A DNA stretch of 64,000 nucleotides from Actinomycetes bacterium (lineage in GTDB: Bacteria > Actinomycetota > Actinomycetes > Mycobacteriales > Mycobacteriaceae): positions 124,001 through 188,000 of the forward strand of contig JAEYMI010000048.1 in assembly GCA_023461275.1 (NCBI GenBank), in the 5' to 3' direction. Below the pieces are notes generated by a model, which ran no database searches, was not told the DNA's origin, and worked only from the letters and a program-made list of their open reading frames with translations. Shown in pieces: positions 1-7,968 of the stretch. How positions within the stretch are numbered: position 1 is the stretch's first letter; each line of letters begins with the position of its first letter. A program made the translations under genes and the position numbers.

Positions 1-1376
1 GTCTTGATGAAACCGGCGACACCCGCAGCGGCCTCGAGGTGACCGAGGTTGCTCTTGACCGCGCCGAGCAGCAGCGGCGCGTCGGCGGGACGACCACGGC
101 CGAGGACGTTGCCGAGTGCGCGCGCCTCGATCGGATCACCGAGCATGGTGCCGGTGCCGTGGGCTTCGACGTAGTCGACGTCGTGGGGTTCGAGTCCGGC
201 GTTGGCGTAGGCGTTGCGCAGCACCGCCATCTGGGCCGCCGGGTTGGGTGCGGTCAGTCCGTTGGAGCGACCGTCCTGGTTGACCGCCGATCCACGCACC
301 ACGGCATGGATGGTGTCGCCGTCGGCGATGGCGTCGCGGAGGTTCTTGAGCACCACCACGCCACATCCCTCGCCACGCACGAAGCCGTCGGCGGCGGCGT
401 CGAAGGCGTGGCACTGGCCGGTCGGCGACATCGATTCGAGGCGATCGAAACTGCGGGTGATGGCCGGCGCGAGCATCACGTTGACGCCGGCGGCCAAGGC
501 GAGGGTCGACTCGCCGGCGCGCAGACTCTGGCAGGCCAGATGGATCGCGACCAGCGACGACGAGCATGCGGTGTCGATGGTGACCGACGGTCCGCGCAGG
601 TCGTAGGCATAGGAGACCCGGTTGGCGATGATGCTCAGCGCACCACCGGTTCCCGACCAACCATCCACATCGGACAGATCAGCGGTGGCCAGATAGCCGT
701 ACTCCCCCGCGCATGATCCGGCGAACACTCCGGTCTGCGAATGCCGCAGCGATTCGGCGGCGATGCCGGCGTTCTCCAGGGCTTCGTGGGTGACCTCGAG
801 CAGCAGGCGCTGCTGGGGGTCCATCTTGTCGGCCTCGCTGGGCGAGATGTCGAAGTACTCGGCGTCGAACTGGTCGAGGTCGGAGAGAAAGGAACCGAAT
901 CGGGTCGTGTTGGCCAGCGCCGAAGCGGTCTCACGGGTGCCGTCGGCGAATGTCGTCCAGCGATCGGCGGGCACGGTTCCGACAGCCGACCGGGAGTCGG
1001 TAAGGAACTGCCAGTAGTCATCCGGGCCGGCGATATCGCCGGGAAAGCGGCACGCGAGGCCGACCACGGCGATCGCGTCGTCTCCGGGCCGATGTGCTGC
1101 GCCGGTCTGCGGATTCTCGGCGGGCACGCGATCGGGGTCGGCGAGGAAGTCGGCGAGATCGCCGAGCGTGGGGTGCTCCCACAGCTCGATCGGCGACACC
1201 TTGCGACCGATCAGCTCGGAGACCTCTCCGGCCAGCACCACCGCGTCGCGCGAGCTGACGCCGAGATCGTGCAGTGCCGACTCCGCGGTGATGTCGGCCG
1301 GGCTGCAGCCGACGGTGGTCACCAGATAGTCGACCAGCCAGTGACGGAGATCGTCGGCGCCCCGCGGCGCGGTCAT
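1..1376 (-). CDS. Type I polyketide synthase, N-terminal ACP and ketosynthase (partial)
   Basis: The first 458 residues of a modular PKS that runs off the left edge of the window. Residues about 8-80 form an acyl carrier domain with the attachment motif LGVSSRDAV; Ser42 is the likely phosphopantetheine site. A ketosynthase starts near residue 100 and shows the active-site motif DTACSSSL (Cys271), EAHGTGT (His406) and GAVKSNLGHLE (second catalytic His). ACP followed by KS at the N-terminus is the arrangement known from mycolate condensase Pks13, where a FAAL loads the first ACP. The ATG overlaps the stop codon of the ligase gene (ATGA), so the two are translationally coupled. The partner ligase resembles FadD23 more than FadD32, so I do not call this Pks13; a lipid-PKS role is inferred. 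Downstream domains cannot be seen. Confidence 0.9.
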   Translation of the reverse strand, partial: MTAPRGADDLRHWLVDYLVTTVGCSPADITAESALHDLGVSSRDAVVLAGEVSELIGRKVSPIELWEHPTLGDLADFLADPDRVPAENPQTGAAHRPGDDAIAVVGLACRFPGDIAGPDDYWQFLTDSRSAVGTVPADRWTTFADGTRETASALANTTRFGSFLSDLDQFDAEYFDISPSEADKMDPQQRLLLEVTHEALENAGIAAESLRHSQTGVFAGSCAGEYGYLATADLSDVDGWSGTGGALSIIANRVSYAYDLRGPSVTIDTACSSSLVAIHLACQSLRAGESTLALAAGVNVMLAPAITRSFDRLESMSPTGQCHAFDAAADGFVRGEGCGVVVLKNLRDAIADGDTIHAVVRGSAVNQDGRSNGLTAPNPAAQMAVLRNAYANAGLEPHDVDYVEAHGTGTMLGDPIEARALGNVLGRGRPADAPLLLGAVKSNLGHLEAAAGVAGFIK

Positions 1377-3187
1377 GGCTGTGCGTCCAGCCGCGTGAAC
1401 TCGTTCCGTTCGTACATTTCCTTGGCCCCCGAACGTCGTGTCTTTCCACTGGTAGTGAGCGGAATCGCGCCACGAGCCACGAACACCACGTCCGAGGCTC
1501 GTACCTTGTGGATGGTCGAGATCGCCGACGAGATCTGATTCCTCAGATCTCCGAGAGAGGCGGTATCGACCGGTTCCTTGAGCTCGGCGACAACCACCAA
1601 TTCTTCGGTGGTGTCACCGGTCGTCGAGATCGCCGCGGTGCGGCCGTGGGTGAACTGGCTGACCGTGCCCTCGATGTCGTCGGGGTAATGGTTGGCGCCG
1701 TCGACGATGAGCAGATCCTTGATCCGGCCCGTGATGAACAGCTCGGTATCGGAGATGACGCCGATGTCGCCGGTACGCAACCACGGTCCGGCGGGGGTGT
1801 CGGGTCCGGGTGAGGTGATCCAGCCGCCGAAGGTTTCCTCGGTCTTCTCCGGATTACGCCAGTAACCGGCGGGAACGTTGGGTCCGTGCACCCAGATCTC
1901 GCCGATCTTGCCGGCGGGGTTCTCGGTGTAGGTCTCCGGGTCGACGATCCGGAAGGTCACCGATCGTTGCGGGCCATGGCTCATCAGCTCCGAGCCGACG
2001 TCGCCATCAGTACGTTCGGCGTATCCGGCAGCGAGCTTCTCGTAGTCGAATTTCACCCCGACGGTCGGCAATCCCGGGGTCAGCGCCGCCACGTAGAGCG
2101 TCGCCTCGGCCAGACCGTAGGCGGGGCGCACGATGTTCTCGGGCACGCCGTAGGGACCGAACTTCTCACCGAAGCGGGCGATCGTCGACGCGTGCACGCG
2201 CTCGGCGCCGCACATGAAACCGGTGACACCGGCCAGGCTGAGTCCGGCCATGTCGTCGTCGGTGGTCCGACGTGCGGCCAGCGCGTAGGCGAAGTTGGGT
2301 GCGGAGGTGAAGGTCTTGGAATACGACGCCATGATCTGGATCCAGCGCGACGGCTTCTGCAGGAAGGCCATCGGGCTGAGGTCGACGGTGTGTCGCCCGG
2401 ACAGGACGCCGCCGCAGATTCCCAGGAGCAAACCCATGTCGTGGTAGAAGGGCAGCCAGGACACCAGTGTCGTGTCGGTGTCGGGCCAGCCGCCGTGGTG
2501 GGCGAACATGTCGGTGATCAGCTGATCGAGATTGATGACCACGTTCTTGGGCGAGACCATCACACCGCGCGGGCTGCCGGTGGAACCGGATGTGTACTGG
2601 AGGACGGCCAGCTTGGCCTTGCCGGTGTTGTCCGGGTAATCCGGCGCCGGACTGAAGAAATCGAGAGCGTCGAGTTCGATGACACCGGGGGTACGGCCGG
2701 GCAATTCCTGGGCGTAGGGAAGCGTCTGATCAACCATTGTTGACACGGTCATGATCGCAGCGGGAGTGCAGTCCGCGAGAGCGCCGGAAATGCGTTCGTC
2801 GTGGTGATCACCAAACATCGGGACCGAGAGCGGAACCACGATGAAACCCGCTTCGAGGGCGCCGAGGAATCCGACGATGTAGGACATGCTCTGCGGCGCC
2901 AGAATGGCTGCTCGATCTCCGACGGTGCCGTGCTGCAGCAGTTCGGCGGCCACCACGCGAACCCGCTCGTAGAGCTCGGCCCAGGTCACGCTCTCTGCGA
3001 ATCCCTTGGGATCGACGTCATAATCGATGAAGGTGAATGCGATGTCGTCAGGTTGCGTCGCCACCCGCTCCCGCAAAGCGGCAGGAATCGAATCGGGCAG
3101 TTTCGGTTTTGTGGCTGAAAATGTAGTGCCCACGTTTCGCAGCGCCTTTCCTCCGTCAGTCTCGGAGACCCCCCGAAACTTGATCAT
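1373..3187 (-). CDS. Fatty-acyl-AMP ligase (FAAL), FadD23-like
   Basis: Adenylates a long-chain fatty acid and hands the acyl group to a PKS carrier domain. The adenylation motif LQYTSGSTGSPRG lies near residues 196-208, followed by SWLPFYHDMGL, RPAYGLAEATLYVA, a WLRTGDIG segment and the C-terminal TTSGKTRR with the adenylation-domain lysine. The last residues (NEFTRLDAQP) closely match what I recall of M. tuberculosis FadD23. The ATG at 3187 gives 604 residues but has no Shine-Dalgarno and sits only about 14 nt from a likely transcription start. A GTG at 3133 preceded by GGAGGAAAGG would give 586 residues and is a better biological start. Its stop overlaps the PKS start. FAAL rather than CoA ligase is inferred from the family resemblance and PKS coupling. 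Confidence 0.9.
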   Translation of the reverse strand: MIKFRGVSETDGGKALRNVGTTFSATKPKLPDSIPAALRERVATQPDDIAFTFIDYDVDPKGFAESVTWAELYERVRVVAAELLQHGTVGDRAAILAPQSMSYIVGFLGALEAGFIVVPLSVPMFGDHHDERISGALADCTPAAIMTVSTMVDQTLPYAQELPGRTPGVIELDALDFFSPAPDYPDNTGKAKLAVLQYTSGSTGSPRGVMVSPKNVVINLDQLITDMFAHHGGWPDTDTTLVSWLPFYHDMGLLLGICGGVLSGRHTVDLSPMAFLQKPSRWIQIMASYSKTFTSAPNFAYALAARRTTDDDMAGLSLAGVTGFMCGAERVHASTIARFGEKFGPYGVPENIVRPAYGLAEATLYVAALTPGLPTVGVKFDYEKLAAGYAERTDGDVGSELMSHGPQRSVTFRIVDPETYTENPAGKIGEIWVHGPNVPAGYWRNPEKTEETFGGWITSPGPDTPAGPWLRTGDIGVISDTELFITGRIKDLLIVDGANHYPDDIEGTVSQFTHGRTAAISTTGDTTEELVVVAELKEPVDTASLGDLRNQISSAISTIHKVRASDVVFVARGAIPLTTSGKTRRSGAKEMYERNEFTRLDAQP

Positions 3188-3514
3188 CTATATCAAATCG
3201 CTGAGCGATTATACTAAACCGCGGATTGTGTCAGGCCATCTTACTCAAACGTAAGTTACGAAGCCGTAGGTTAACACCCCTCGCGGCTACCTGCCATTGG
3301 AGACCCCCCTCCGGTTGAGTCCGCCGGCGGCAGCGCTATGAATTCCCCGATCGCATGACGCTGTGCAACACCTCTGGTCGCTACGTACCCATCGCTGCGG
3401 ACGTTGCCGACGTTACATCGTTGAACAGACTACTTTGCCCATTCTGCTGTGACCGACAGCGCCCCGCATCCCGACGAGTGGCGAGGGCGACCGCGGGGAC
3501 ACATCGGCGACGTC
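3188..3514. other. Intergenic regulatory region upstream of the FAAL-PKS operon
   Basis: This 327-base stretch is the longest gene-free gap in the window and is locally AT-rich at 3185-3275, unlike its surroundings. It holds a candidate minus-strand promoter (3208-3234), an inverted repeat AATCGC-TGA-GCGATT at 3196-3210 that overlaps the downstream edge of the -10, and a perfect palindrome CGTAA-G-TTACG at 3250-3260 just upstream of the -35. I see no convincing coding sequence in 3270-3514 on either strand. The gap separates the thioesterase gene from the ligase-PKS pair, so the latter probably has its own regulated transcript. Confidence 0.5.
3208..3234 (-). promoter_or_regulatory. Candidate promoter for the FAAL-PKS operon
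   Basis: On the minus strand a CTGACA element (3234-3229) is separated by 15 nt from a perfect TATAAT (3213-3208). The spacing is short, but both hexamers match the vegetative consensus well. Transcription would start near 3200, leaving about 70 nt of leader before the GTG at 3133 with its GGAGG. Palindromes lie on both sides (see the intergenic entry), suggesting repression or activation at this site. Confidence 0.45.
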
Positions 3515-4213
3515 TCAGGATCGCGCGTCGGCGATCCGCTGGTCGATGTCGGATACCAGCTCAGCGAGGTGATCGGTCAAATAGAAGTGATGTCCGGGGA
3601 ATTGCCGCATCGCGAACTCGGAGGTGGTCCGGGTTTTCCAGGGTGTGACCTTTTCGGTGGTCGCGGCCTCGTCATCGTCGGCGTAATAGGCGTAAATCGG
3701 ACACGACACCGTCGCGTCGTCGTCGACCTGGTATTTGGTGATCGCCTTGAATCCGCGCAGCGTGGGCAGAATCCGTTCCGCGAACTCCTTGTTCTGCAGG
3801 AACTCCGGATTGGTGCCCATCATCTCCGAGGCCGCGTCGAGGAGCCCCTGGTCGGTATCGGGGATGTAGTCGTATCCGCTGTGGCCCGGCGCCGCGCATG
3901 CCGAGACGAATAGATTGTCGATACTGCTGCCCTGCTCGTCGAGGCGTCGGGCGACCTCGAACGCGACGAGCGCGCCCATGCTGTGGCCGAAGAAGGAAAC
4001 CGAGTCGTCCGGTCCGATGGCGGGCAGCTTCTTGACCGCCGCGTCGGCGAGATCGGAGATGCTGCCCAGCGCGGACACGTCGTGCGTGCCCTTCTTGCCG
4101 GGATACTGGATGCCCACACACTTGACGCCGCTGGTGAACGTCCTCGCGAAGGGGACGTAGAAGCTCGCCGAGCCGCCCGCATGCGGGAATACGAAGAGGG
4201 TTTGACGGGTCAC
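3515..4213 (-). CDS. Type II thioesterase (TesA-like alpha/beta hydrolase)
   Basis: A stand-alone thioesterase of the kind that releases or edits acyl chains on PKS and NRPS carrier domains. It shows the N-terminal FPHAGGSA motif typical of type II thioesterases, the nucleophile elbow FFGHSMGAL, an acidic stretch YADDDEA for the catalytic Asp, and a C-terminal GHHFYL carrying the catalytic His. The start is taken as the GTG at 4213 (232 residues); a TTG at 4219 is also in frame. It lies upstream of the FAAL and PKS on the same strand. In M. tuberculosis TesA is encoded beside the PDIM lipid genes, which supports a lipid-PKS role here; the exact product is unknown. Confidence 0.88.
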   Translation of the reverse strand: MTRQTLFVFPHAGGSASFYVPFARTFTSGVKCVGIQYPGKKGTHDVSALGSISDLADAAVKKLPAIGPDDSVSFFGHSMGALVAFEVARRLDEQGSSIDNLFVSACAAPGHSGYDYIPDTDQGLLDAASEMMGTNPEFLQNKEFAERILPTLRGFKAITKYQVDDDATVSCPIYAYYADDDEAATTEKVTPWKTRTTSEFAMRQFPGHHFYLTDHLAELVSDIDQRIADARS

Positions 4214-4266
4214 GCGCAAACCATAGCCTGGTCGGTCCCGGGATGCGTAATACGATGATCAGCACC

Positions 4267-4890
4267 ATGACCGACTATCTGCGTGACGGCGCCGCGATCT
4301 ACCGACAGTCCTTCGCGACCATCCGCGCGGAGGCCGACCTGTCGTGGTTCGCCCCCGACGTCGAACCCGTGGTCGTCCGGATGATCCACGCCTGCGGCCA
4401 GACCGACCTGACCCAGAACGTGGTCGCCACCGATGGCGTGGCGCGGGCCGCGCGCGAGGCGCTCGGTGGCGGCGCACCCATCCTCTGTGACGCGACCATG
4501 GTGGCCAGCGGGGTCACCCGGGCACGCCTCCCTGCGGACAACGAGGTGATGTGCTTCCTCGGCGAGCCGACGCTGCCGGAGCTCGCCAAGGAGCTCAACA
4601 CCACGAGAACTGCTGCGGCACTTGAGTTCTGGCGTCCATTCCTGGACGGGTCGGTGGTTGCGATCGGAAACGCTCCGACGGCACTGTTCGCCCTGCTGGA
4701 GATGATCGACGCCGGCGCCCCACGGCCGGCCGCCATCATCGGGGCGCCGGTCGGATTCGTCGGGGCCGCGGAGTCCTGTGCGGCACTGGCCGAACGCACC
4801 GATGTTCAGTTCATCACCGTCACGGGACGACGAGGTGGTTCGGCCATCGTCGCCGCGGCCGTCAACGCACTGGCTGCCGATCCCGAATGA
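4267..4890 (+). CDS. cobH: Precorrin-8X methylmutase
   Basis: Catalyses the methyl shift from C-11 to C-12 that turns precorrin-8X into hydrogenobyrinic acid in aerobic cobalamin synthesis. The start MTDYLRDGAAIYRQSF resembles the M. tuberculosis CobH N-terminus as I recall it; the upstream in-frame ATG at 4243 would add eight residues without family support. The protein has 207 residues, the normal size. Conserved segments include LCDATMVASGV, AIGNAPTALF and GAPVGFVGA, the substrate-binding regions of the family. The stop overlaps the cobIJ start (ATGA). No cobG is present upstream, although it precedes cobH in M. tuberculosis. Confidence 0.93.
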   Translation: MTDYLRDGAAIYRQSFATIRAEADLSWFAPDVEPVVVRMIHACGQTDLTQNVVATDGVARAAREALGGGAPILCDATMVASGVTRARLPADNEVMCFLGEPTLPELAKELNTTRTAAALEFWRPFLDGSVVAIGNAPTALFALLEMIDAGAPRPAAIIGAPVGFVGAAESCAALAERTDVQFITVTGRRGGSAIVAAAVNALAADPE

Positions 4891-6425
4891 ACGCATCCGG
4901 AGATCCCGGCCGGACCGGCACGCTGTGGGGTGTCGGACTCGGGCCCGGCGACAGTGAACTGGTGACGGTGAAGGCCGCCCGACTGATCGGCTCCGCCGAC
5001 GTCGTGGCCTACCACTGTGCGCGGCACGGCAACAGCATCGCCCGATCGGTGGCGCAACCCTACCTGCGCGACGGTCAGATCGAAGAGCGCCTGATGTATC
5101 CGGTGACCACCGAGAGCACCGACCACCCGGGCGGCTATGCCGGGGCACTGGCGGACTTCTATACAGCGTCCGCGGAGCGTCTTGCCACGCATCTGCGCGC
5201 CGGCCGCGACGTGGTCCTCCTCGCCGAGGGGGATCCGCTGTTCTTCAGTTCCTACATGCACATGCACAAGCGATTGGCCGGCGAGTTCACCGCGCGGATC
5301 GTCCCCGGCGTCACCTCGGTGAGCGCGGCATCGGCGGCGATCGCCGTGCCGCTGACCGAGGCGGAGGAGACGTTGACGGTCGTCACCGGTACCGCCGAGC
5401 CGGACGAACTTCTCGCGCGGTTCCGGTCAGCCGACGCGTTCGCGGTGATGAAACTCGGACGCACCTTCGGCCGCGTTGTCGACGCGCTGGAGAGCGCGGG
5501 ACGACTCGATGAGGCGTGGTACGTGGAGCGCGCGTCCACCGACGTCCAACGGGTACTGCCGGTGACCGAGGTCGATCCGACGCAGGTGCCGTACTTCTCG
5601 ATCATCGTGGTGCCCGGTCGGCGGAACAACCCGCGGTTCGCCGGTGCGACGTCGGATGCGGCCGAGCACACCGGCGAGGTGGTGGTGGTCGGGCTGGGTC
5701 CCGGTGACGATCGGTGGACCACCCCGCAGGTGCGCGCCGAACTCGCGGCGGCGACCGATCTCGTCGGCTACAAGACCTATCTGGCGCGGGTCACTCCCCG
5801 ACCCGGCCAGCGCATGCACGCCAGTGACAACCGCGTCGAATCCGAACGAGCGGCCTTCGCACTCGATCTCGCACGCCGTGGGCGCCGGGTCGCGGTGGTG
5901 TCCTCGGGTGATCCCGGGGTCTTCGCCATGGCCTCGGCGGTCGCGGAGGTGGCCGCCGAACAGGAGTGGTCCGACGTGCCGGTTCGGGTGGAGCCCGGGG
6001 TGACCGCGGCGTCGGCGGTCGCCGCCGCGGTCGGGGCTCCCCTCGGTCATGACTTCGCGGTGATCTCACTGTCGGATCGGCTCAAGCCATGGTCGGTGAT
6101 CACCGAGCGAGTCCGTGCCGCAGTGGCCGCCGACCTGGTGATCGCGATCTACAACCCGGGGTCGGCGAGCCGGGTGTGGCAGGTGTCAGCTCTCAAAGAG
6201 ATTCTGCTGGAATCTGTTTCGCCGGACCGATACCTGGTGATCGGTCGTGATGTCGGCGGGCCCGAGCAACAACTGACCGTCACCACCGTGGCCGACCTGG
6301 ACCCCTCGGTGGTGGACATGCGCACCCTGTTGATCATCGGGTCATCGACCACCCGGGCCGTCGACCGGCCGGGCGGGCCGCTGGTCTACACCCCGCGCAC
6401 CTATCCGCGGTCCGAATCCGACTGA
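4887..6425 (+). CDS. cobIJ: Fused precorrin-2 C20- and precorrin-3B C17-methyltransferase
   Basis: A 512-residue fusion of two tetrapyrrole methylases. The first half (about 1-245, opening GVGLGPGDSELVTVKAA, with LLAEGDPLFFSSYMHM) is the CobI-type enzyme that adds the C-20 methyl. The second half (about 265-505, opening VVVVGLGPGDDRWTTPQVR, with VVSSGDPGVFAMA) is the CobJ-type enzyme that methylates C-17 and contracts the ring. Both halves keep the SAM-binding GLGPGD and SGDP-type loops. The same fusion exists in mycobacteria, where it is annotated as CobI or CobIJ. The start overlaps the cobH stop. The 3' end overlaps that of cobK, on the other strand, by 25 bp. Confidence 0.94.
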   Translation: MNASGDPGRTGTLWGVGLGPGDSELVTVKAARLIGSADVVAYHCARHGNSIARSVAQPYLRDGQIEERLMYPVTTESTDHPGGYAGALADFYTASAERLATHLRAGRDVVLLAEGDPLFFSSYMHMHKRLAGEFTARIVPGVTSVSAASAAIAVPLTEAEETLTVVTGTAEPDELLARFRSADAFAVMKLGRTFGRVVDALESAGRLDEAWYVERASTDVQRVLPVTEVDPTQVPYFSIIVVPGRRNNPRFAGATSDAAEHTGEVVVVGLGPGDDRWTTPQVRAELAAATDLVGYKTYLARVTPRPGQRMHASDNRVESERAAFALDLARRGRRVAVVSSGDPGVFAMASAVAEVAAEQEWSDVPVRVEPGVTAASAVAAAVGAPLGHDFAVISLSDRLKPWSVITERVRAAVAADLVIAIYNPGSASRVWQVSALKEILLESVSPDRYLVIGRDVGGPEQQLTVTTVADLDPSVVDMRTLLIIGSSTTRAVDRPGGPLVYTPRTYPRSESD

Positions 6426-7204
6426 TCGACCCACGGCGTCGACGTCGGCTCGGTCCGCATCAGGACCCAGTCCACCGCGGCGTTCACCGAGTCGACGATC
6501 GTCGAGCCCGCGGGTTCGTCGGGGCGGGCCACCATCACCACATCGATGCCGAGTTCGGCTGCAGCATCGAGCTTTCCGCGCGTCATCTGTCCCCCACTGT
6601 TCTTGGTGACCAGCAGATCTATCCGGTGGGTGAGCATGATCGCCCGCTCGTCGGAGCACCGATACGGACCCCGGGACGTCAGGATCAGATGCTCGGGTGG
6701 CAGCGCGCCGGTCGGTGGATCGACCACCCGGATCAGGAACCACGCGGAATCGATGTGGGCAAAGGCATGTGCGTCCTGTCGGCCGGTGGTCAGGAATACC
6801 CGACCGCCGCGCACACCGACCTGCTCGGCTGCGGATGCGATGTCGGGCACGGTGATCCACCGATCGTTGTCTCCGGCGGTCCACGGCGCCCTGCGAAGTC
6901 GCAGCAGCGGCACGCCGAGCCGGCCGCAGACCTGCGCGGCGGTGGCGCTGATCCGGCGCGCGAACGGATGTGTGGCGTCGACGACGACGCTCGTCCGGTG
7001 GTCGATGAGCCATCGCGACAGCCCGTCGGCGCCACCGAATCCGCCGATCCGCACGTCGCCGACCGGTAGTCGCGGCTGCGCCACCCGACCGGCCAACGAA
7101 CTGGTGAATTCGATGCCGCGGCGGTGCATCGCGTCGGCGAGCTCACGCGCCTCGGCGGTGCCGCCGAGCAGCAACACCCGCGACCCGCCCGTGTGGTCAC
7201 TCAC
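6401..7204 (-). CDS. cobK: Precorrin-6A reductase
   Basis: NADPH-dependent reduction of precorrin-6A to precorrin-6B in the aerobic cobalamin pathway. The 267-residue protein begins with VLLLGGTAEARELADA, the dinucleotide-binding start of the family, and contains VVDATHPFARRISATA and TSRGPY, with KNSGGQMTRGKLDAA near the C-terminus. The GTG start overlaps the cobM stop (GTGA), placing it last in a cobL-cobM-cobK operon. It is convergent with cobIJ, with a 25-bp overlap of the coding ends. Confidence 0.93.
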   Translation of the reverse strand: MSDHTGGSRVLLLGGTAEARELADAMHRRGIEFTSSLAGRVAQPRLPVGDVRIGGFGGADGLSRWLIDHRTSVVVDATHPFARRISATAAQVCGRLGVPLLRLRRAPWTAGDNDRWITVPDIASAAEQVGVRGGRVFLTTGRQDAHAFAHIDSAWFLIRVVDPPTGALPPEHLILTSRGPYRCSDERAIMLTHRIDLLVTKNSGGQMTRGKLDAAAELGIDVVMVARPDEPAGSTIVDSVNAAVDWVLMRTEPTSTPWVDQSDSDRG

Positions 7205-7968
7205 CCGTGATCCCGACGAAGCTTGCTCATCCGGGCCTGGGAGTAGAGGTAGCTGTCCAGGCGGCCGGGGGGTTCCGATCCCAGGACCCGGCCGACAAAG
7301 ATCACCGCCGTCCGGCTGATCCCGTTCTCGGACAACCGTTCCGGAAGCTCACCGAGTGGGCAGCGCACGATCTGTTCATCGTCGCGACTGGCGAACGCGA
7401 CGGTGGCCGTCGGGCAGTCGAGACCATAGTGCGGGGCCAAAGCCTCGACGATCTGCTCGGCGCGGTGCGCCGCGAGATGCAGCGCCAACGTCACCCCGGT
7501 GGCGGCCAACGACCCGAGGTCTTCACCGTCGGGCATATCGGTGGACAGCGTCGACACGCGCGTCACCAGCAGGCTCTGTGCGACGCCGGGCACGGTCAGT
7601 TCGGTACCGAGCGCAGCGGCCGCGGCGGCGAATGCCGGTACGCCAGGGACGATTTCGACATCGATGCCGAATGCGGCGAGCGCGCGGCGCTGTTCGGTCA
7701 TCGCCGAGTACAGCGACGGATCCCCGGAATGCAGTCGGGCCACATCATGCCCGGCGGCGTCGGCGTCGACGATATGTCCGACGATCTCGTCCAGCGGCAT
7801 TCGGGCGGTGTTGATGCGCACGCCCTCGGGTGGACAGCGCTGCAGGAGTTCCTCGGGGACAAGGGAACCCGCGTACAGGCAGGTGTGGCACCGGCCGAGG
7901 ATCTCCGCGCCGCGCACGGTGATGAGATCAGGGGCGCCCGGTCCGGCACCGATGACGTAAACGGTCAC
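7201..7968 (-). CDS. cobM: Precorrin-4 C11-methyltransferase
   Basis: Adds the C-11 methyl group to precorrin-4. Starting at GTG 7968 the protein has 255 residues: TVYVIGAGPGAPDLITVRG at the N-terminus, then LHSGDPSLYSAM and PGVPAFAAAAAALGTELT, all tetrapyrrole-methylase loops. The same frame stays open upstream to 8664, but that part is antisense-like noise across cobL and does not belong to the protein. The GTG overlaps the cobL stop codon, and its own stop overlaps the cobK start, so the three genes are translationally coupled. Confidence 0.93.
   Translation of the reverse strand: MTVYVIGAGPGAPDLITVRGAEILGRCHTCLYAGSLVPEELLQRCPPEGVRINTARMPLDEIVGHIVDADAAGHDVARLHSGDPSLYSAMTEQRRALAAFGIDVEIVPGVPAFAAAAAALGTELTVPGVAQSLLVTRVSTLSTDMPDGEDLGSLAATGVTLALHLAAHRAEQIVEALAPHYGLDCPTATVAFASRDDEQIVRCPLGELPERLSENGISRTAVIFVGRVLGSEPPGRLDSYLYSQARMSKLRRDHG

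Noticed and set aside
1..3187. Call of fadD32-pks13 for the ligase and PKS
   Set aside because: The PKS start is Pks13-like, but the ligase tail and core resemble FadD23, and the neighbours seen (thioesterase, cobalamin genes) are not those of the mycolate locus. Left unnamed.
4214..4266. Cobalamin riboswitch upstream of cobH
   Set aside because: The gap between the thioesterase start and cobH is only about 50 bp, too short for the element, and no B12-box-like sequence is visible.
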